DNA from: JAUILH01 sp964230215 | GTDB lineage: Bacteria; Bacteroidota; Bacteroidia; Flavobacteriales_D; JAUILH01 | Length of the DNA: 64,000 nucleotides | Direction: 5' to 3' | NCBI GenBank assembly: GCA_964230215.1 | Contig: CAXRGQ010000011.1 | Span: 124,001-188,000 of the forward strand | Shown here: positions 43,885 to 52,842 of the stretch, in pieces | Layout of the letters: each line of letters opens with the position of its first letter | How positions within the stretch are numbered: the first letter of the stretch is position 1 | Program-made: the position numbers and the translations under genes | Notes under the pieces: model-generated | Database searches by the model: none | Told to the model about the DNA's origin: nothing | The model's input: only the letters and a program-made list of their open reading frames with translations

Positions 43885-44652
43885 ATGGAGTACGGAATAT
43901 CAAAATTGAGCATTATACCAGGAAGAGCGGAACCTTCTGACAAAGCAGAAAACATTACGCAAATTCTGTTTGGCGAGCACTACACAATAATCGATAGCAA
44001 TGAAAAATGGCTAAAGGTTGAGTTAGCGCATGACCAGTATCAATGTTGGATAGACAAGAAACAACATACTGCCTTATCCAAGGAACAATTTGACATATTG
44101 GAGTCCATAGACAAACCTAGAACACTGGATTTACTGGGTATTGCGAAAGACAATGTGCACGATACCTACTATAACATACCCATGGGATCTCAATTACCAT
44201 TTTTTGACGATGGTGAGTTCTGCATAGAGGATAGCGAGTTTAGATTTAAAGGAAATCTTGCCGTTCAAGAAAAAGAAAATTTAATTCCCTACGCCCATTT
44301 ATACCTTCATGCACCTTATTTATGGGGAGGTAGAACACCATTTGGAATCGACTGTTCTGGCTTTTCACAAATGTGCTATAAACTGATTGGTATCCAGATT
44401 CCCCGAGACGCCTATCAACAAGCTGAAATAGGTGAAGAAGTGACTTCAATTGAAGATACACAATTAGGAGATTTAGTGTTCTTTGATAATGAGGACAAAA
44501 AAATCACCCATGTAGGCATAATGATTTCTAAAGATGAAGTGATTCACGCTTCAGGACGTGTCCGCATTGAGAAGATAGACAAACGCGGGATTTACAATGT
44601 TGATTTGAAAGGCTATTCGCATAGTCTCTGCAAAATCATGCGTATTTTATAA
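43885..44652 (+). CDS. cytoplasmic NlpC/P60 (C40) peptidase with SH3-like N-terminus
   Basis: 255 residues. N-terminal ~115 residues have SH3-like strands (HYTIIDSNEKWLKVELAHDQYQCWID), followed by an NlpC/P60 domain with the catalytic Cys157 in GIDCSGFSQMCY, His209 in ITHVGIMIS and a later polar residue. There is no signal peptide, so it should act in the cytoplasm like the recycling endopeptidase YkfC (gamma-D-Glu-diaminopimelate bond). It lies between the racemase and the zinc-ribbon gene with a 1-bp gap and a 1-bp overlap. Together these point to turnover of wall-derived peptides. Confidence 0.85.
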   Translation: MEYGISKLSIIPGRAEPSDKAENITQILFGEHYTIIDSNEKWLKVELAHDQYQCWIDKKQHTALSKEQFDILESIDKPRTLDLLGIAKDNVHDTYYNIPMGSQLPFFDDGEFCIEDSEFRFKGNLAVQEKENLIPYAHLYLHAPYLWGGRTPFGIDCSGFSQMCYKLIGIQIPRDAYQQAEIGEEVTSIEDTQLGDLVFFDNEDKKITHVGIMISKDEVIHASGRVRIEKIDKRGIYNVDLKGYSHSLCKIMRIL

Positions 44653-44930
44653 TGAGAAGCAAACGAAGGTGTGATAAAGGACACACTTACTACAAAAGTT
44701 CAGCATGTCTTGTCTGTCCTATTTGTGAGAATATGAAACCTATGGTGTCTGAATGGCACAATAATTTTGCAGCCCCTGCAAGAAGAGCTCTCGAACGTGA
44801 AGGTTTGATTCAATTAGAATCATTGAGTGAGTTTTCAAAAGAAGAATTCCTTCAACTACACGGTATAGGTAAAAACGCCGTAAACATAGCGGATAAGTTA
44901 TTGAATGAAGTTGGATTGAAATTCAGATAA
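44652..44930 (+). CDS. small zinc-ribbon plus helix-hairpin-helix protein
   Basis: 92 residues. The N-terminal part has Cys/His spaced as a zinc site: C7, H11, C19, C22, C25 (RRCDKGHTYYKSSACLVCPIC). The C-terminal part is an HhH/alpha-CTD-like fold with LHGIGKNAVNIADKLL (about 73-88), as in RNA polymerase alpha C-terminal domains and other DNA-binding HhH proteins. It is translated from the last base of the peptidase stop (TAATG). The role in this operon is unknown, possibly nucleic-acid binding. Confidence 0.75.
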   Translation: MRSKRRCDKGHTYYKSSACLVCPICENMKPMVSEWHNNFAAPARRALEREGLIQLESLSEFSKEEFLQLHGIGKNAVNIADKLLNEVGLKFR

Positions 44931-44961
44931 ATTACTAACTTAATCCAACAAAAACTATTTT

Positions 44962-45528
44962 ATGGATCCATTATACATAGTACTAATAGCCGTAGGTGTT
45001 GTATTACTTATAATTATAGGTATTTACAACAGTTTAATCTCAAGACGTAATCAGGTTGACAATGCGTTTGCTAGTATTGACGTAATGCTAAAGAAAAGAG
45101 CTGATTTAATTCCGCAGTTAGTAAATACTGTTAAGGGTTATGCTGCTCATGAGAGTGCCTTGTTCGAAAAAGTTACTAAACTGAGAGCACAGGTTAAGGA
45201 AGTTGGTCTGCACTCAAACGAGCGTATCGAATTAGAGAATCAAATCACACAAAGCATGGGGCAATTAGTATTGGTGTCCGAGTCATATCCCGACTTAAAA
45301 GCTAATGAGAACTTCTTAAATCTTCAGAGAAACATTTCTGAGATGGAAGAGCAATTATCTGCAGCTAGACGTGCCTTTAACGCCTCAGTAAACGACTATA
45401 ACAATGGTATTGAGAAGTTTCCAAGCAACATTATCGCTGGCATGATGAGCTTTAAGCGCAAACCGTTCTTTGAATTACCAAAGACTAGCAGAGCCGATTT
45501 TGAAAAAACACCAGAAGTAAACGTATAG
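44962..45528 (+). CDS. lemA: LemA family protein
   Basis: A 188-residue LemA protein: N-terminal TM (about 4-24), then a long coiled helical domain with the signature NSLISRRNQVDNAFASIDVMLKKRADLIPQLV (about 26-58), ESALFEKVTKLRAQ and ARRAFNASVNDYNNGIEKFP near the end. LemA proteins are membrane-anchored with a helical bundle; their function is poorly understood. The gene is paired with the DUF3137 gene 1 bp downstream, a frequent partnership. Confidence 0.93.
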   Translation: MDPLYIVLIAVGVVLLIIIGIYNSLISRRNQVDNAFASIDVMLKKRADLIPQLVNTVKGYAAHESALFEKVTKLRAQVKEVGLHSNERIELENQITQSMGQLVLVSESYPDLKANENFLNLQRNISEMEEQLSAARRAFNASVNDYNNGIEKFPSNIIAGMMSFKRKPFFELPKTSRADFEKTPEVNV

Positions 45529-45529
45529 T

Positions 45530-46489
45530 ATGCAATCCGTTGATGATTTTAAGCTATTCTTTGAAAATGAACTGAGTGATAAGCTCGATGAGTTAGAGGT
45601 GCCCAGGAAACAGGCGGTAAGACAAAGCATTCTGCTTATCCTTATTATACTTACCTGTATAGGCGGCGGTATAGCAGGGTTTATTGCTGGACAAATGATT
45701 ATCTCCATAGCTTGTGGAGTTGCATTGATAGTTTCTGCGATAGTCTTAGGAATATCGATTAATAAGAAAGTAAAATACATAAAGAAGCACTATAAAGACG
45801 GGGTTATTCGTCCTATTGTGCATTATGTAAGTCCAGAATTGTCTTTTTCTCCAACCGACTATATATCACAGTCCGAATACAATGCGAGTAAGATTTTCCT
45901 TACAGGAGTTGACAGATATAAAGGTGATGATTTAGTGCAGGGAAAAATTGGTGCTACCTCTATTCGTTTTAGTGAAATTCATTCAGAGTATAAGACAAAA
46001 GACAAAGACGGTAAAACGCAATGGCATACCATATTTAAAGGTATATTTTTTGTGGCCGATTTCAACAAACACTTTAAAGGAGAAACATTTGTGTTGCCTG
46101 ATTTAGCTGAGAAGTGGTTCGGTGGATTGGGAAAAATGATGCAAAAGGCCAACTTTACACGTCCAGAATTAATTAAACTGGAAGATCCAACCTTTGAGAA
46201 ACACTTTGTGGTATATGGCACAGACCAAATTGAAGGACGTTATATTTTGTCGCCTAAACTAATGGAGCGGATCACAGAACTGCGTACTAAGGCTAAGAAA
46301 ATCAGCATTTCGTTTATCAATGCCCAAGTCTATATCGCTATTAACGTAAGGAAGAATCTATTCGAACCACCATACTGGTCATCCATGAAAAAGTTTGAGC
46401 TAGTAGAAGAATACTACGCCTACCTCCTACTCTGTGTTAACATTGTAGAAGAGCTAGATTTGAACACGCGTATTTGGACTAAGGAATAG
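45530..46489 (+). CDS. DUF3137 membrane protein, LemA partner
   Basis: 319 residues. Two adjacent TM segments (about 34-57 and 61-80) follow a basic helix; the C-terminal ~235 residues form the cytoplasmic DUF3137 domain (SPELSFSPTDYISQSEYNASKIF, HTIFKGIFFVADFNKHFKGETF, LEDPTFEKHFVVYGTDQIEGRYIL). The function is unknown. The start lies 1 bp after the lemA stop. Confidence 0.85.
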   Translation: MQSVDDFKLFFENELSDKLDELEVPRKQAVRQSILLILIILTCIGGGIAGFIAGQMIISIACGVALIVSAIVLGISINKKVKYIKKHYKDGVIRPIVHYVSPELSFSPTDYISQSEYNASKIFLTGVDRYKGDDLVQGKIGATSIRFSEIHSEYKTKDKDGKTQWHTIFKGIFFVADFNKHFKGETFVLPDLAEKWFGGLGKMMQKANFTRPELIKLEDPTFEKHFVVYGTDQIEGRYILSPKLMERITELRTKAKKISISFINAQVYIAINVRKNLFEPPYWSSMKKFELVEEYYAYLLLCVNIVEELDLNTRIWTKE

Positions 46490-46546
46490 CTTAGAGTTAA
46501 GTGTAACTAATGACTGCCTTACTTGTTAATCAATAGAGCATCAGTC

Positions 46547-47185
46547 ATGAAATATTTAATCCCATTAATTGTTCTATTTTTAAGCCTATCAGTTAAATCT
46601 CAAAGCAAAATTGCTGTTGGACTAGGAACAGGTATAGCATATATTCCAGCCTATTACGAGAAGCATTCAGACATAATGTTTCCTCTCACAGCATCATTTA
46701 AATATGGTAGAAATGAGGTGTATGCAGGGTGGATTTGGACGGAGATGGAAATGTTCATTCTACAATCACACAATTATAATATCAATGGCCCCATCGCAGG
46801 ATTTCGCTACCATTTTCCCAGTAAGAATCGAAATAGCCATTTTTTGTTGGACGCGAATTTTCAGCATAGAAAATATGCGTCTGACATTGGTACAATTCCA
46901 TATAAGATTCCTGAAGACACAACCGGCATGCATTATCCATACTCTAATATAACTTTTCTGGGTAAAGCTTGGAATATGCATCTTTCAGCTGGGTATGAGG
47001 CGTTTCTAGGAGATAGAATATCCATTAATGCATTGGCTGGACTAGGAATAGTCTATCATAAAATGCAGCCCACAACGTTCGGGATGAGATTTGGCTACAA
47101 TAAAACTGAAGCATGGGAATTTAGGCCCTACTTCAGCTTAAACATAAGAGTTTACCTAATAAAGCAGAAGACTATAATGGGATAA
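46547..47185 (+). CDS. secreted, probable outer-membrane barrel protein
   Basis: 212 residues from the ATG at 46547; the frame opens at a TTG at 46523 but the ATG gives a good signal peptide (MKYLIPLIVLFLSLSVKSQ). The mature part has glycine-aromatic strands (IAVGLGTGIAYIP, EVYAGWIWTEMEMFI, MHLSAGYEAFLGDRISINALAGLG) and ends in FSLNIRVYL. No family was recognised beyond beta-barrel type. It converges on the PstS-like gene with an 8-bp gap. Confidence 0.7.
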   Translation: MKYLIPLIVLFLSLSVKSQSKIAVGLGTGIAYIPAYYEKHSDIMFPLTASFKYGRNEVYAGWIWTEMEMFILQSHNYNINGPIAGFRYHFPSKNRNSHFLLDANFQHRKYASDIGTIPYKIPEDTTGMHYPYSNITFLGKAWNMHLSAGYEAFLGDRISINALAGLGIVYHKMQPTTFGMRFGYNKTEAWEFRPYFSLNIRVYLIKQKTIMG

Positions 47186-47193
47186 ACCCTTAT

Positions 47194-48120
47194 CTATATT
47201 CCATGATGACGATTCACGCCTTCTTGGTAAGGTGTAATCGGAAAGTAGCCATGTCTCCTAACGTTATCCTGTCCATCTTGAGATAGACAAAAATCTAAGA
47301 ATTGTCTTGTAGCCCCCGTAGGAAGACCGTCAAAATATTGATACAAAGGTCTGCTCAACACATATTGTCCACTTTCTACAGCTGACATTTCATAAGGACT
47401 ATAAGCTCTATCCCCATCTATATAGATATAGTTGGCCCATATATCACTGTGTGGTTTTCCGTTCTCATCCATAATGAAAGCCACACTAACATAGGCTATC
47501 GCATTTTTATCCTGAATGACTTTGTTGACAATTTCTTCGTTTGTTTCAAGCGCCACAATTGATGGGCAATAATCGCCATTGACCACATGGTTTCTAACAT
47601 ATTCGCATGTTCCAGACGAATTATCGCGTCCATAGATAGTTATAGGGCGATCTGGTCCACCAACTTCCTTCCAATTCTTAATGGATCCGTTAAAAATGTC
47701 GCGCACTTGAGAAATAGACAAACTATCCACACCAATAGAATGATGACTGATAATCGCAATAGCATCCATAGCTATAATAGCTTGTAAGGGCTCCACACCG
47801 TTGTTTTTAGCCATCATTAGCTCTTCCTCCGTCATTAAGCTTGAAGCATTGGCCACGTCAATTTCACCCTTAATAAAACGCGATATACCATCTCTTGATC
47901 CACCCCCAGTTACTTCTATCAGAAGATTTTCGTTGTGCGATTGTTGCATAAATTCGGTAGCTAGATCTCGTAAGAGTCCCAGTTCCGTCTCAGATCCACC
48001 ATATTTTAGTTTTGAGTCTGATTCCGCTTTAGAGGCTTGTTCGTCAGCCGAATTATTGTCGTCTTTATTGCACGCAGTTAGCAACGCAACAGACATTAAG
48101 ATAAATGTGAGGTATTTCAT
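47194..48120 (-). CDS. PstS-like phosphate-binding lipoprotein (orphan)
   Basis: A 308-residue lipoprotein (VALLTACNKDD, Cys17) with the fold of the high-affinity phosphate-binding PstS/PstS-like proteins: GGGSRDGISRFIKGEIDVANAS (about 70-91), AIAIISHHSIGVDSLS, ITIYGRDNSSGTCEYV (anion-binding Ser/Thr, about 161-176) and AIAYVSVAFI. No pstCAB genes are next to it. It may bind phosphate or a related anion, or have another role, as do several orphan PstS-like proteins of Bacteroidota. Confidence 0.85.
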   Translation of the reverse strand: MKYLTFILMSVALLTACNKDDNNSADEQASKAESDSKLKYGGSETELGLLRDLATEFMQQSHNENLLIEVTGGGSRDGISRFIKGEIDVANASSLMTEEELMMAKNNGVEPLQAIIAMDAIAIISHHSIGVDSLSISQVRDIFNGSIKNWKEVGGPDRPITIYGRDNSSGTCEYVRNHVVNGDYCPSIVALETNEEIVNKVIQDKNAIAYVSVAFIMDENGKPHSDIWANYIYIDGDRAYSPYEMSAVESGQYVLSRPLYQYFDGLPTGATRQFLDFCLSQDGQDNVRRHGYFPITPYQEGVNRHHGI

Positions 48121-48240
48121 TATTGCCAGTTTACTACTGCCAATTTAAAGACACCCCTGCCCTTTTCTTGTTTCTAAATTGTAACTAAAATGTGAACTAA
48201 TTATCCCAAGCTTCTAAGAACTTGTGGATGAAAGACAAAG

Positions 48241-49086
48241 CTATTTCTTCGCTTCCCATTCAGCGATAATCTCGTTAAGTCTATCCTCATAAGGGAATTC
48301 ATCACCTTCTACTTCAACTCCCGTTTTTACAGCAACCTTACCGTATTTTACAGCGCTTTTGTAGTCCTCCTCTTTCTCAGCAATTCTAGCTTGCGTCCAG
48401 TATGCGCTCCAATTAGTCTTGTCCAACTTAATCGATTCGCTTAAGTGTTTTTTAGATGTCTTGTAATCTCCCTTCTTTAAATAATAATTGGCAGCATTTA
48501 AATGTACTTCTGCGGGTTTATTGCTGGTATCTTTCAAAGCACGGTTAATTTCATCACTTACGTATTTGTCAACTTCAACCTCTAGTTTAAGCGCTATTTT
48601 TGTAGTCTCCCACATAATCACCATATCGGCTTTGTTGCCAATAACGTTGGTGAATTCAATGGTAAACGACTCGCATGGTTTTACCTCTTGTACATCAGCT
48701 GAAACCGTTAGAGCGTTCATTGAGCTATCGTAATTGTATGCACCCCACTGCTCGTGATCCTTATTGAACATAACATCCCATGACTTTTTACCAGGCTTAG
48801 TGAAAATAGCATACGATCCTTTTTCAAGGTTTTTACCATTAATCATTACGTCTGTCGAAAACTCGATAACTGTAGCATTGTTGGCTCCAGTTCTCCACAC
48901 TTCATCAAAAGGCACTAGATCACCAAAAATGGTTCTATCGTTTACGTTCGGTCTAAAGTATTCAACTTCTATTTCTGTCATTCCTACCATCTGTTCTACT
49001 TCAGCCTTTTGGCTAACACGTGGAAGGTTTTGCGAATATGTTTGGAAGCTAACTAAAGCTGCAAGTGTAATTACGATTGATTTCAT
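48241..49086 (-). CDS. DUF2911 protein with TPR-like C-terminus
   Basis: 281 residues from the ATG at 49086; the frame opens at 49116, but that codon lies upstream of the candidate -7 box (49104-49111), and the second ATG gives a clean signal peptide (MKSIVITLAALVSFQTYSQ). The DUF2911 domain (about 28-165) has VEYFRPNVNDRTIFGDLVPFDEVWRTGANNAT and KGSYAIFTKPGKKSWDVMFN; the C-terminal ~90 residues resemble TPR repeats (NAANYYLKKGDYKTSKKHL, AYWTQARIAEKEEDYKSAVKYG). It is secreted and its function is unknown. Confidence 0.85.
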   Translation of the reverse strand: MKSIVITLAALVSFQTYSQNLPRVSQKAEVEQMVGMTEIEVEYFRPNVNDRTIFGDLVPFDEVWRTGANNATVIEFSTDVMINGKNLEKGSYAIFTKPGKKSWDVMFNKDHEQWGAYNYDSSMNALTVSADVQEVKPCESFTIEFTNVIGNKADMVIMWETTKIALKLEVEVDKYVSDEINRALKDTSNKPAEVHLNAANYYLKKGDYKTSKKHLSESIKLDKTNWSAYWTQARIAEKEEDYKSAVKYGKVAVKTGVEVEGDEFPYEDRLNEIIAEWEAKK

Positions 49087-49103
49087 TTTCTCTATTTTTT
49101 CAG

Positions 49104-49111
49104 CAAAGCTA
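49104..49111 (-). promoter_or_regulatory. candidate -7 box of the DUF2911 gene
   Basis: The minus strand reads TAGCTTTG, an exact TAnnTTTG match, 17 nt before the ATG at 49086. No good -33 TTG was found. Confidence 0.35.
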
Positions 49112-49135
49112 AGCATATTAGAGATTGACTGGTAA

Positions 49136-49166
49136 TTGCAATCTTGAATAATTCGGGATATATTTG
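49136..49166 (+). promoter_or_regulatory. candidate promoter of the small lipoprotein gene
   Basis: TTG (49136-49138), a 20-nt spacer, then TATATTTG (49159-49166), the same layout as the ilvE promoter. The ATG of the gene is only 4 nt after the -7 box, so transcripts from it would be leaderless or would miss the ATG. Confidence 0.4.
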
Positions 49167-49169
49167 ATT

Positions 49170-49382
49170 ATGCCATTAAAGTTGAGCCTGATAATCCTTT
49201 TATTCGTTGGTGTTCTGAGCACCTCATGTAAAAAAGACTTTACCTGCACATGTACGGTGAATGGTGACACACACAGTCATTACTATACAGACATTAGACG
49301 CAATGTAGCAGAGAGTGATTGTGATGCCTGGGAAGCCAACTATGACCAGATTGGAGATGCTCAATGTGAACTGTACTATTGA
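49170..49382 (+). CDS. small lipoprotein with Cys-rich mature part
   Basis: 70 residues from the ATG at 49170 (the frame opens at a TTG at 49164). Lipoprotein signal ending LSTSC, then a mature domain of about 50 residues with further cysteines (FTCTCTVNGD, SDCDAW, AQCELYY), which probably form disulfides. No family was recognised beyond small Bacteroidota lipoproteins of this kind. It is divergent from the DUF2911 gene. Confidence 0.72.
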   Translation: MPLKLSLIILLFVGVLSTSCKKDFTCTCTVNGDTHSHYYTDIRRNVAESDCDAWEANYDQIGDAQCELYY

Positions 49383-49413
49383 CATTCACGCGGATATTTA
49401 GTATCTTAACTAT

Positions 49414-49956
49414 ATGGAAGATGCCTTAAAATACCCGATACTCAATTGTGAATTCGATACAAAAAAGCAATACAACCGTGTAAGAGCGCTATTATTCCTA
49501 TTTCCGATTGCCGCCTTTGCTTTGGTGTTTGTGCATCCATTATTGTTTATAGTGCCCATTATATTGTTAATGACAATTAGGAATCCTTTATTGCGATGGG
49601 CCTTTCCGACCAAACATATTGGCAATCTTAGTTTTACTGAGGACGGTTTTTACCTAGAGACAAGTATGGAAGTAATCCAGTTTTCCTCTATTACAGATTT
49701 GCGCTTAGAACCTGTAATTGCTAGCGGACAGATGGCTTTACCTTTATATATGCCAAGCATTCCCGCAGAAGCTTATCAAGTTACTATTTCATTAGAAAAT
49801 GGCGGTAAACGTAGCTTTGTTGCAGGATCTGCCCCTGTTGGTGGCGATGGCAATAGGTTTAATTGGTTGGTCACTAAACTCATACAAAATGTTGAGCTAA
49901 AAAGTGTAAACAGAAGCCGTGTCGCCAATTACTATATACAACACGGCTGCTGTTAA
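49414..49956 (+). CDS. small membrane protein of unknown function
   Basis: 180 residues: two close TM segments (about 25-38 and 42-55) followed by a soluble domain with PH-like strands (LSFTEDGFYLETSMEVIQFSSITDLRLEP, AYQVTISLENGGKRSFVAG). No family was recognised. It may share a transcript with the small lipoprotein 31 bp upstream, and it converges on the T9SS type B gene. Confidence 0.7.
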   Translation: MEDALKYPILNCEFDTKKQYNRVRALLFLFPIAAFALVFVHPLLFIVPIILLMTIRNPLLRWAFPTKHIGNLSFTEDGFYLETSMEVIQFSSITDLRLEPVIASGQMALPLYMPSIPAEAYQVTISLENGGKRSFVAGSAPVGGDGNRFNWLVTKLIQNVELKSVNRSRVANYYIQHGCC

Positions 49957-49983
49957 TTGCAGTATCTAATGAGTCAATCGGTC

Positions 49984-52842
49984 TTAACGATTAAACACCG
50001 TTAAGTGACCTTTGTACACATCTCCATTATCATTCACAATAAAGATGTAATAGTAGGTACCGTCTGCAAGCGCATTTCCGTCTGCATTGGTTCCGTACCA
50101 TGAATTGTCGTAGTTTTCTTTCTCGTACACCTTCGTACCCCATCTATTGAAGACTTGTAATGTAGTACTGCTATAGCTTTCCACACAATCGATATACATT
50201 GCGTCATTAACACCATCGCTGTTTGGTGTGATAACGTTTGGAATATTACAGGTACAAGGCTCCAAAACAATTACAGCAGTGTCTGTGTACGAATTACATT
50301 CATTCGCAACCGTTACACTATATACACCTGATTGTGTCACTGAAATTGATTGTGATGTACTTCCTGTACTCCATAACCAGCTTGTATTCTGAGGACCATA
50401 GGCGTTCAGTTCATAAGGCACATTTAAACAAGCCGTATCATCAGCTAAACCTACCCAAGCCAGCGTTTTAAATTCAATTTCCATGGTTTTAGATACACCG
50501 CACAGGTTATCTGTAAAGGTTAACTCATACGTGCCGTTATTATTAGCGTATACGGTTGGCGTTTCAACATTTGTACCCGGAACGAAAGTAAGCGTATCCC
50601 CTATTGCACCTGTCCAAGTCCATGTTCCGCCGCCTGTAGTATTCACTTCATTAAAGCCGAACACAAAGGCCAATCCACAAACGCTAGTATCGTCTGGGAA
50701 TTCGAATACTAAAGATGAAATGTTAATGCCTGCTGTTGCTGTACCACACGCATTCGTTGCTGTTACCTCATAATAGCCTGTATCCGTTACAGAGATTGTT
50801 TCTGTTGTTTGGCCAGTATTCCATACATAACTATTAATAGATGAATAATAGGTGGTATCTGGGTCGATTAGGTAGGCTGGGAATGATTCCGCACAAAAGA
50901 AGGTATCCGTTAATTCAAGAATTGGTGCCTGACCGTAAGTGATTACCAAAGTATCCATATCACCACAAGGATCGGTGTAGATAAACTCGTAACTACCCAG
51001 TGTATCCACTGTAATTATTGGGTCAATCGAATTCGCCGGATTAAAATCAACCGTTGCTCCTGCCGGACCGTTAAACGTCCAAGAACCTCCTGTTTCGCCC
51101 TGATTAGTGCCGGGAGGCAATACGGTAACCATCTGATTACACTGGTTGATGTCGTTTGTCAAACTCAATGCTGCTGATGAAGTAATCGTGAAGTTAGTTG
51201 TGCCTTGACAGCCATTCGTATCTATAACAGATAATGAATGCGTTCCAGCAAGGAAATAATCCTGAGTAACTGTGTCCATGGCTCCCCCATTCCAACTAAG
51301 CGAATCGTAAGGAAGTCCTTGACTACTTCCTGGGTCCAATGAAATAAGCGTTGAATCTCCAGCACATACATATAGATTCCCCATAACTGCAGGTACAGGT
51401 GGATCTACAATAAGTACATTTCTAAGTACCGACTTAATACAACCATTATCTTGAACGGTCACCCAAAAGGCACCAGAGGTATCTGTATACATGGTGGAAT
51501 CAGAAGGTATAATGCTCCACTCATAACTATCATAGGTGTAGGCATCCGCCAGTTCTAAGGTAACGTCATCACAAGAGACCGTATCACCCAAGACAATAGG
51601 ATTTAGCGTGACTGTACCAGACAAATCCACGAAAATTGTAATACTTACAGTGGTTGTTTGCACGGGCGATCCATCATCCGTAGCAATAATATCTATCACA
51701 TTGTATCCCGCGTTACTAGGGTCCCCCACTATCATTATACCTGCAGACCCAGGGTTACCGGGACTTGAGCTTATGACGGAAGCATTCGTCATACCATTGA
51801 AATTAGCGGTAACCGTAACGGTTTCACCCGACTCAGGTGCCAAAAATGAAGGATTGAGAATGAGTGTATCACCATTACCAACCCCACAAATCGAGATGGT
51901 ATCTCCGCCCACACAGTTATTTCCGCCAGAAACACCAGAACTACCTCCAATGCCGAAATCACCGAAAATCGGCGGGATATTTGTGGCGCTACATACATTG
52001 AAGTAGAACGACTGGTTGTCTAACCAATCAACACCATCGTTTGCGCCAGCTGGGCCATCGTATGCAGCACCTGGTTGATCAAATCTTCCCAACTGAATAA
52101 AATCTATACCATCGCCTTTGTTAACTCCAACAGTTGCAGGTGTACCACCAAAACCTCCAGTTCCGCCAGACGCAGCACCTGTTGTCCATTGCATATCTCC
52201 GTAACAGAAAGCAATATTGTCTCCGTTAGGTACAGCAGGATCCGTTCCGTCTGTTATGATTAATTGAAATGTGTTTACCTTATCTACTTGCGAATTATAA
52301 TAACCAACTGCTTCCCAGTTAATGTATACCGCAGTAGGTGTAATTTTGTAGTAGATAGTACCCGTTCCGCCTAAATCCACATCTCCCCAAAAGGGTGCGA
52401 TCATTACATACTGGTTACTAGGAAATGGCACTGATGAAAAGGTACCGTAAGGCGCATCAAAAGTAATATTCCCGTTAATATTGATATAGAAGGAATTATA
52501 GGTAGTTCCGTACAAACAGAAGTTAAACGGAATTGCGATAGGCCCTTGCGAACCATCATCTGTAGAGAAACCAAAGTTAGCTACCGTATAGCTCGCATCT
52601 GGCTGAATATAGCATTGGCAACCACTTTTCGGCGTTCCTTGCTGCGGTTTTGGTTTAACCGCATTGCCCACATTCTTTGGAGGAACTACATAAGGTATTA
52701 TTTGATTTTGGTCTAAAGGGCCGTTAGCCTTCTGTTGTTCATAGTCAGGTGTACCTACTGTGACCTGTGCATTTAGAGTATGGCCAAGCACTAGAGATGC
52801 TATAGCAAATAATACAATGTTCCTCATAATTCCTAGTTTCAT
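49984..52842 (-). CDS. large secreted protein with nidogen-like N-terminus and T9SS type B tail
   Basis: 952 residues: signal peptide (about 1-25, ending LNAQ), a nidogen-like domain (about 80-285; FYININGNITFDAPYG, IAPFWGDVDLGGTG, VYINWEAVGYYN), several Ig/PKD-like repeats each with a Trp/Cys pattern (SYEWSIIP, SLSWNGGAMD, NSYVWNTGQT, SWLWSTGSTSQ), and a CHU_C/gliding-type C-terminal domain (NIPNVITPNSDGVNDAMYID, VFNRWGTKVYEKENYDNSWYG). It should be a T9SS-exported, surface-attached adhesin-like protein. It is a single gene; the tRNA-Pro region follows upstream. Confidence 0.88.
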   Translation of the reverse strand: MKLGIMRNIVLFAIASLVLGHTLNAQVTVGTPDYEQQKANGPLDQNQIIPYVVPPKNVGNAVKPKPQQGTPKSGCQCYIQPDASYTVANFGFSTDDGSQGPIAIPFNFCLYGTTYNSFYININGNITFDAPYGTFSSVPFPSNQYVMIAPFWGDVDLGGTGTIYYKITPTAVYINWEAVGYYNSQVDKVNTFQLIITDGTDPAVPNGDNIAFCYGDMQWTTGAASGGTGGFGGTPATVGVNKGDGIDFIQLGRFDQPGAAYDGPAGANDGVDWLDNQSFYFNVCSATNIPPIFGDFGIGGSSGVSGGNNCVGGDTISICGVGNGDTLILNPSFLAPESGETVTVTANFNGMTNASVISSSPGNPGSAGIMIVGDPSNAGYNVIDIIATDDGSPVQTTTVSITIFVDLSGTVTLNPIVLGDTVSCDDVTLELADAYTYDSYEWSIIPSDSTMYTDTSGAFWVTVQDNGCIKSVLRNVLIVDPPVPAVMGNLYVCAGDSTLISLDPGSSQGLPYDSLSWNGGAMDTVTQDYFLAGTHSLSVIDTNGCQGTTNFTITSSAALSLTNDINQCNQMVTVLPPGTNQGETGGSWTFNGPAGATVDFNPANSIDPIITVDTLGSYEFIYTDPCGDMDTLVITYGQAPILELTDTFFCAESFPAYLIDPDTTYYSSINSYVWNTGQTTETISVTDTGYYEVTATNACGTATAGINISSLVFEFPDDTSVCGLAFVFGFNEVNTTGGGTWTWTGAIGDTLTFVPGTNVETPTVYANNNGTYELTFTDNLCGVSKTMEIEFKTLAWVGLADDTACLNVPYELNAYGPQNTSWLWSTGSTSQSISVTQSGVYSVTVANECNSYTDTAVIVLEPCTCNIPNVITPNSDGVNDAMYIDCVESYSSTTLQVFNRWGTKVYEKENYDNSWYGTNADGNALADGTYYYIFIVNDNGDVYKGHLTVFNR

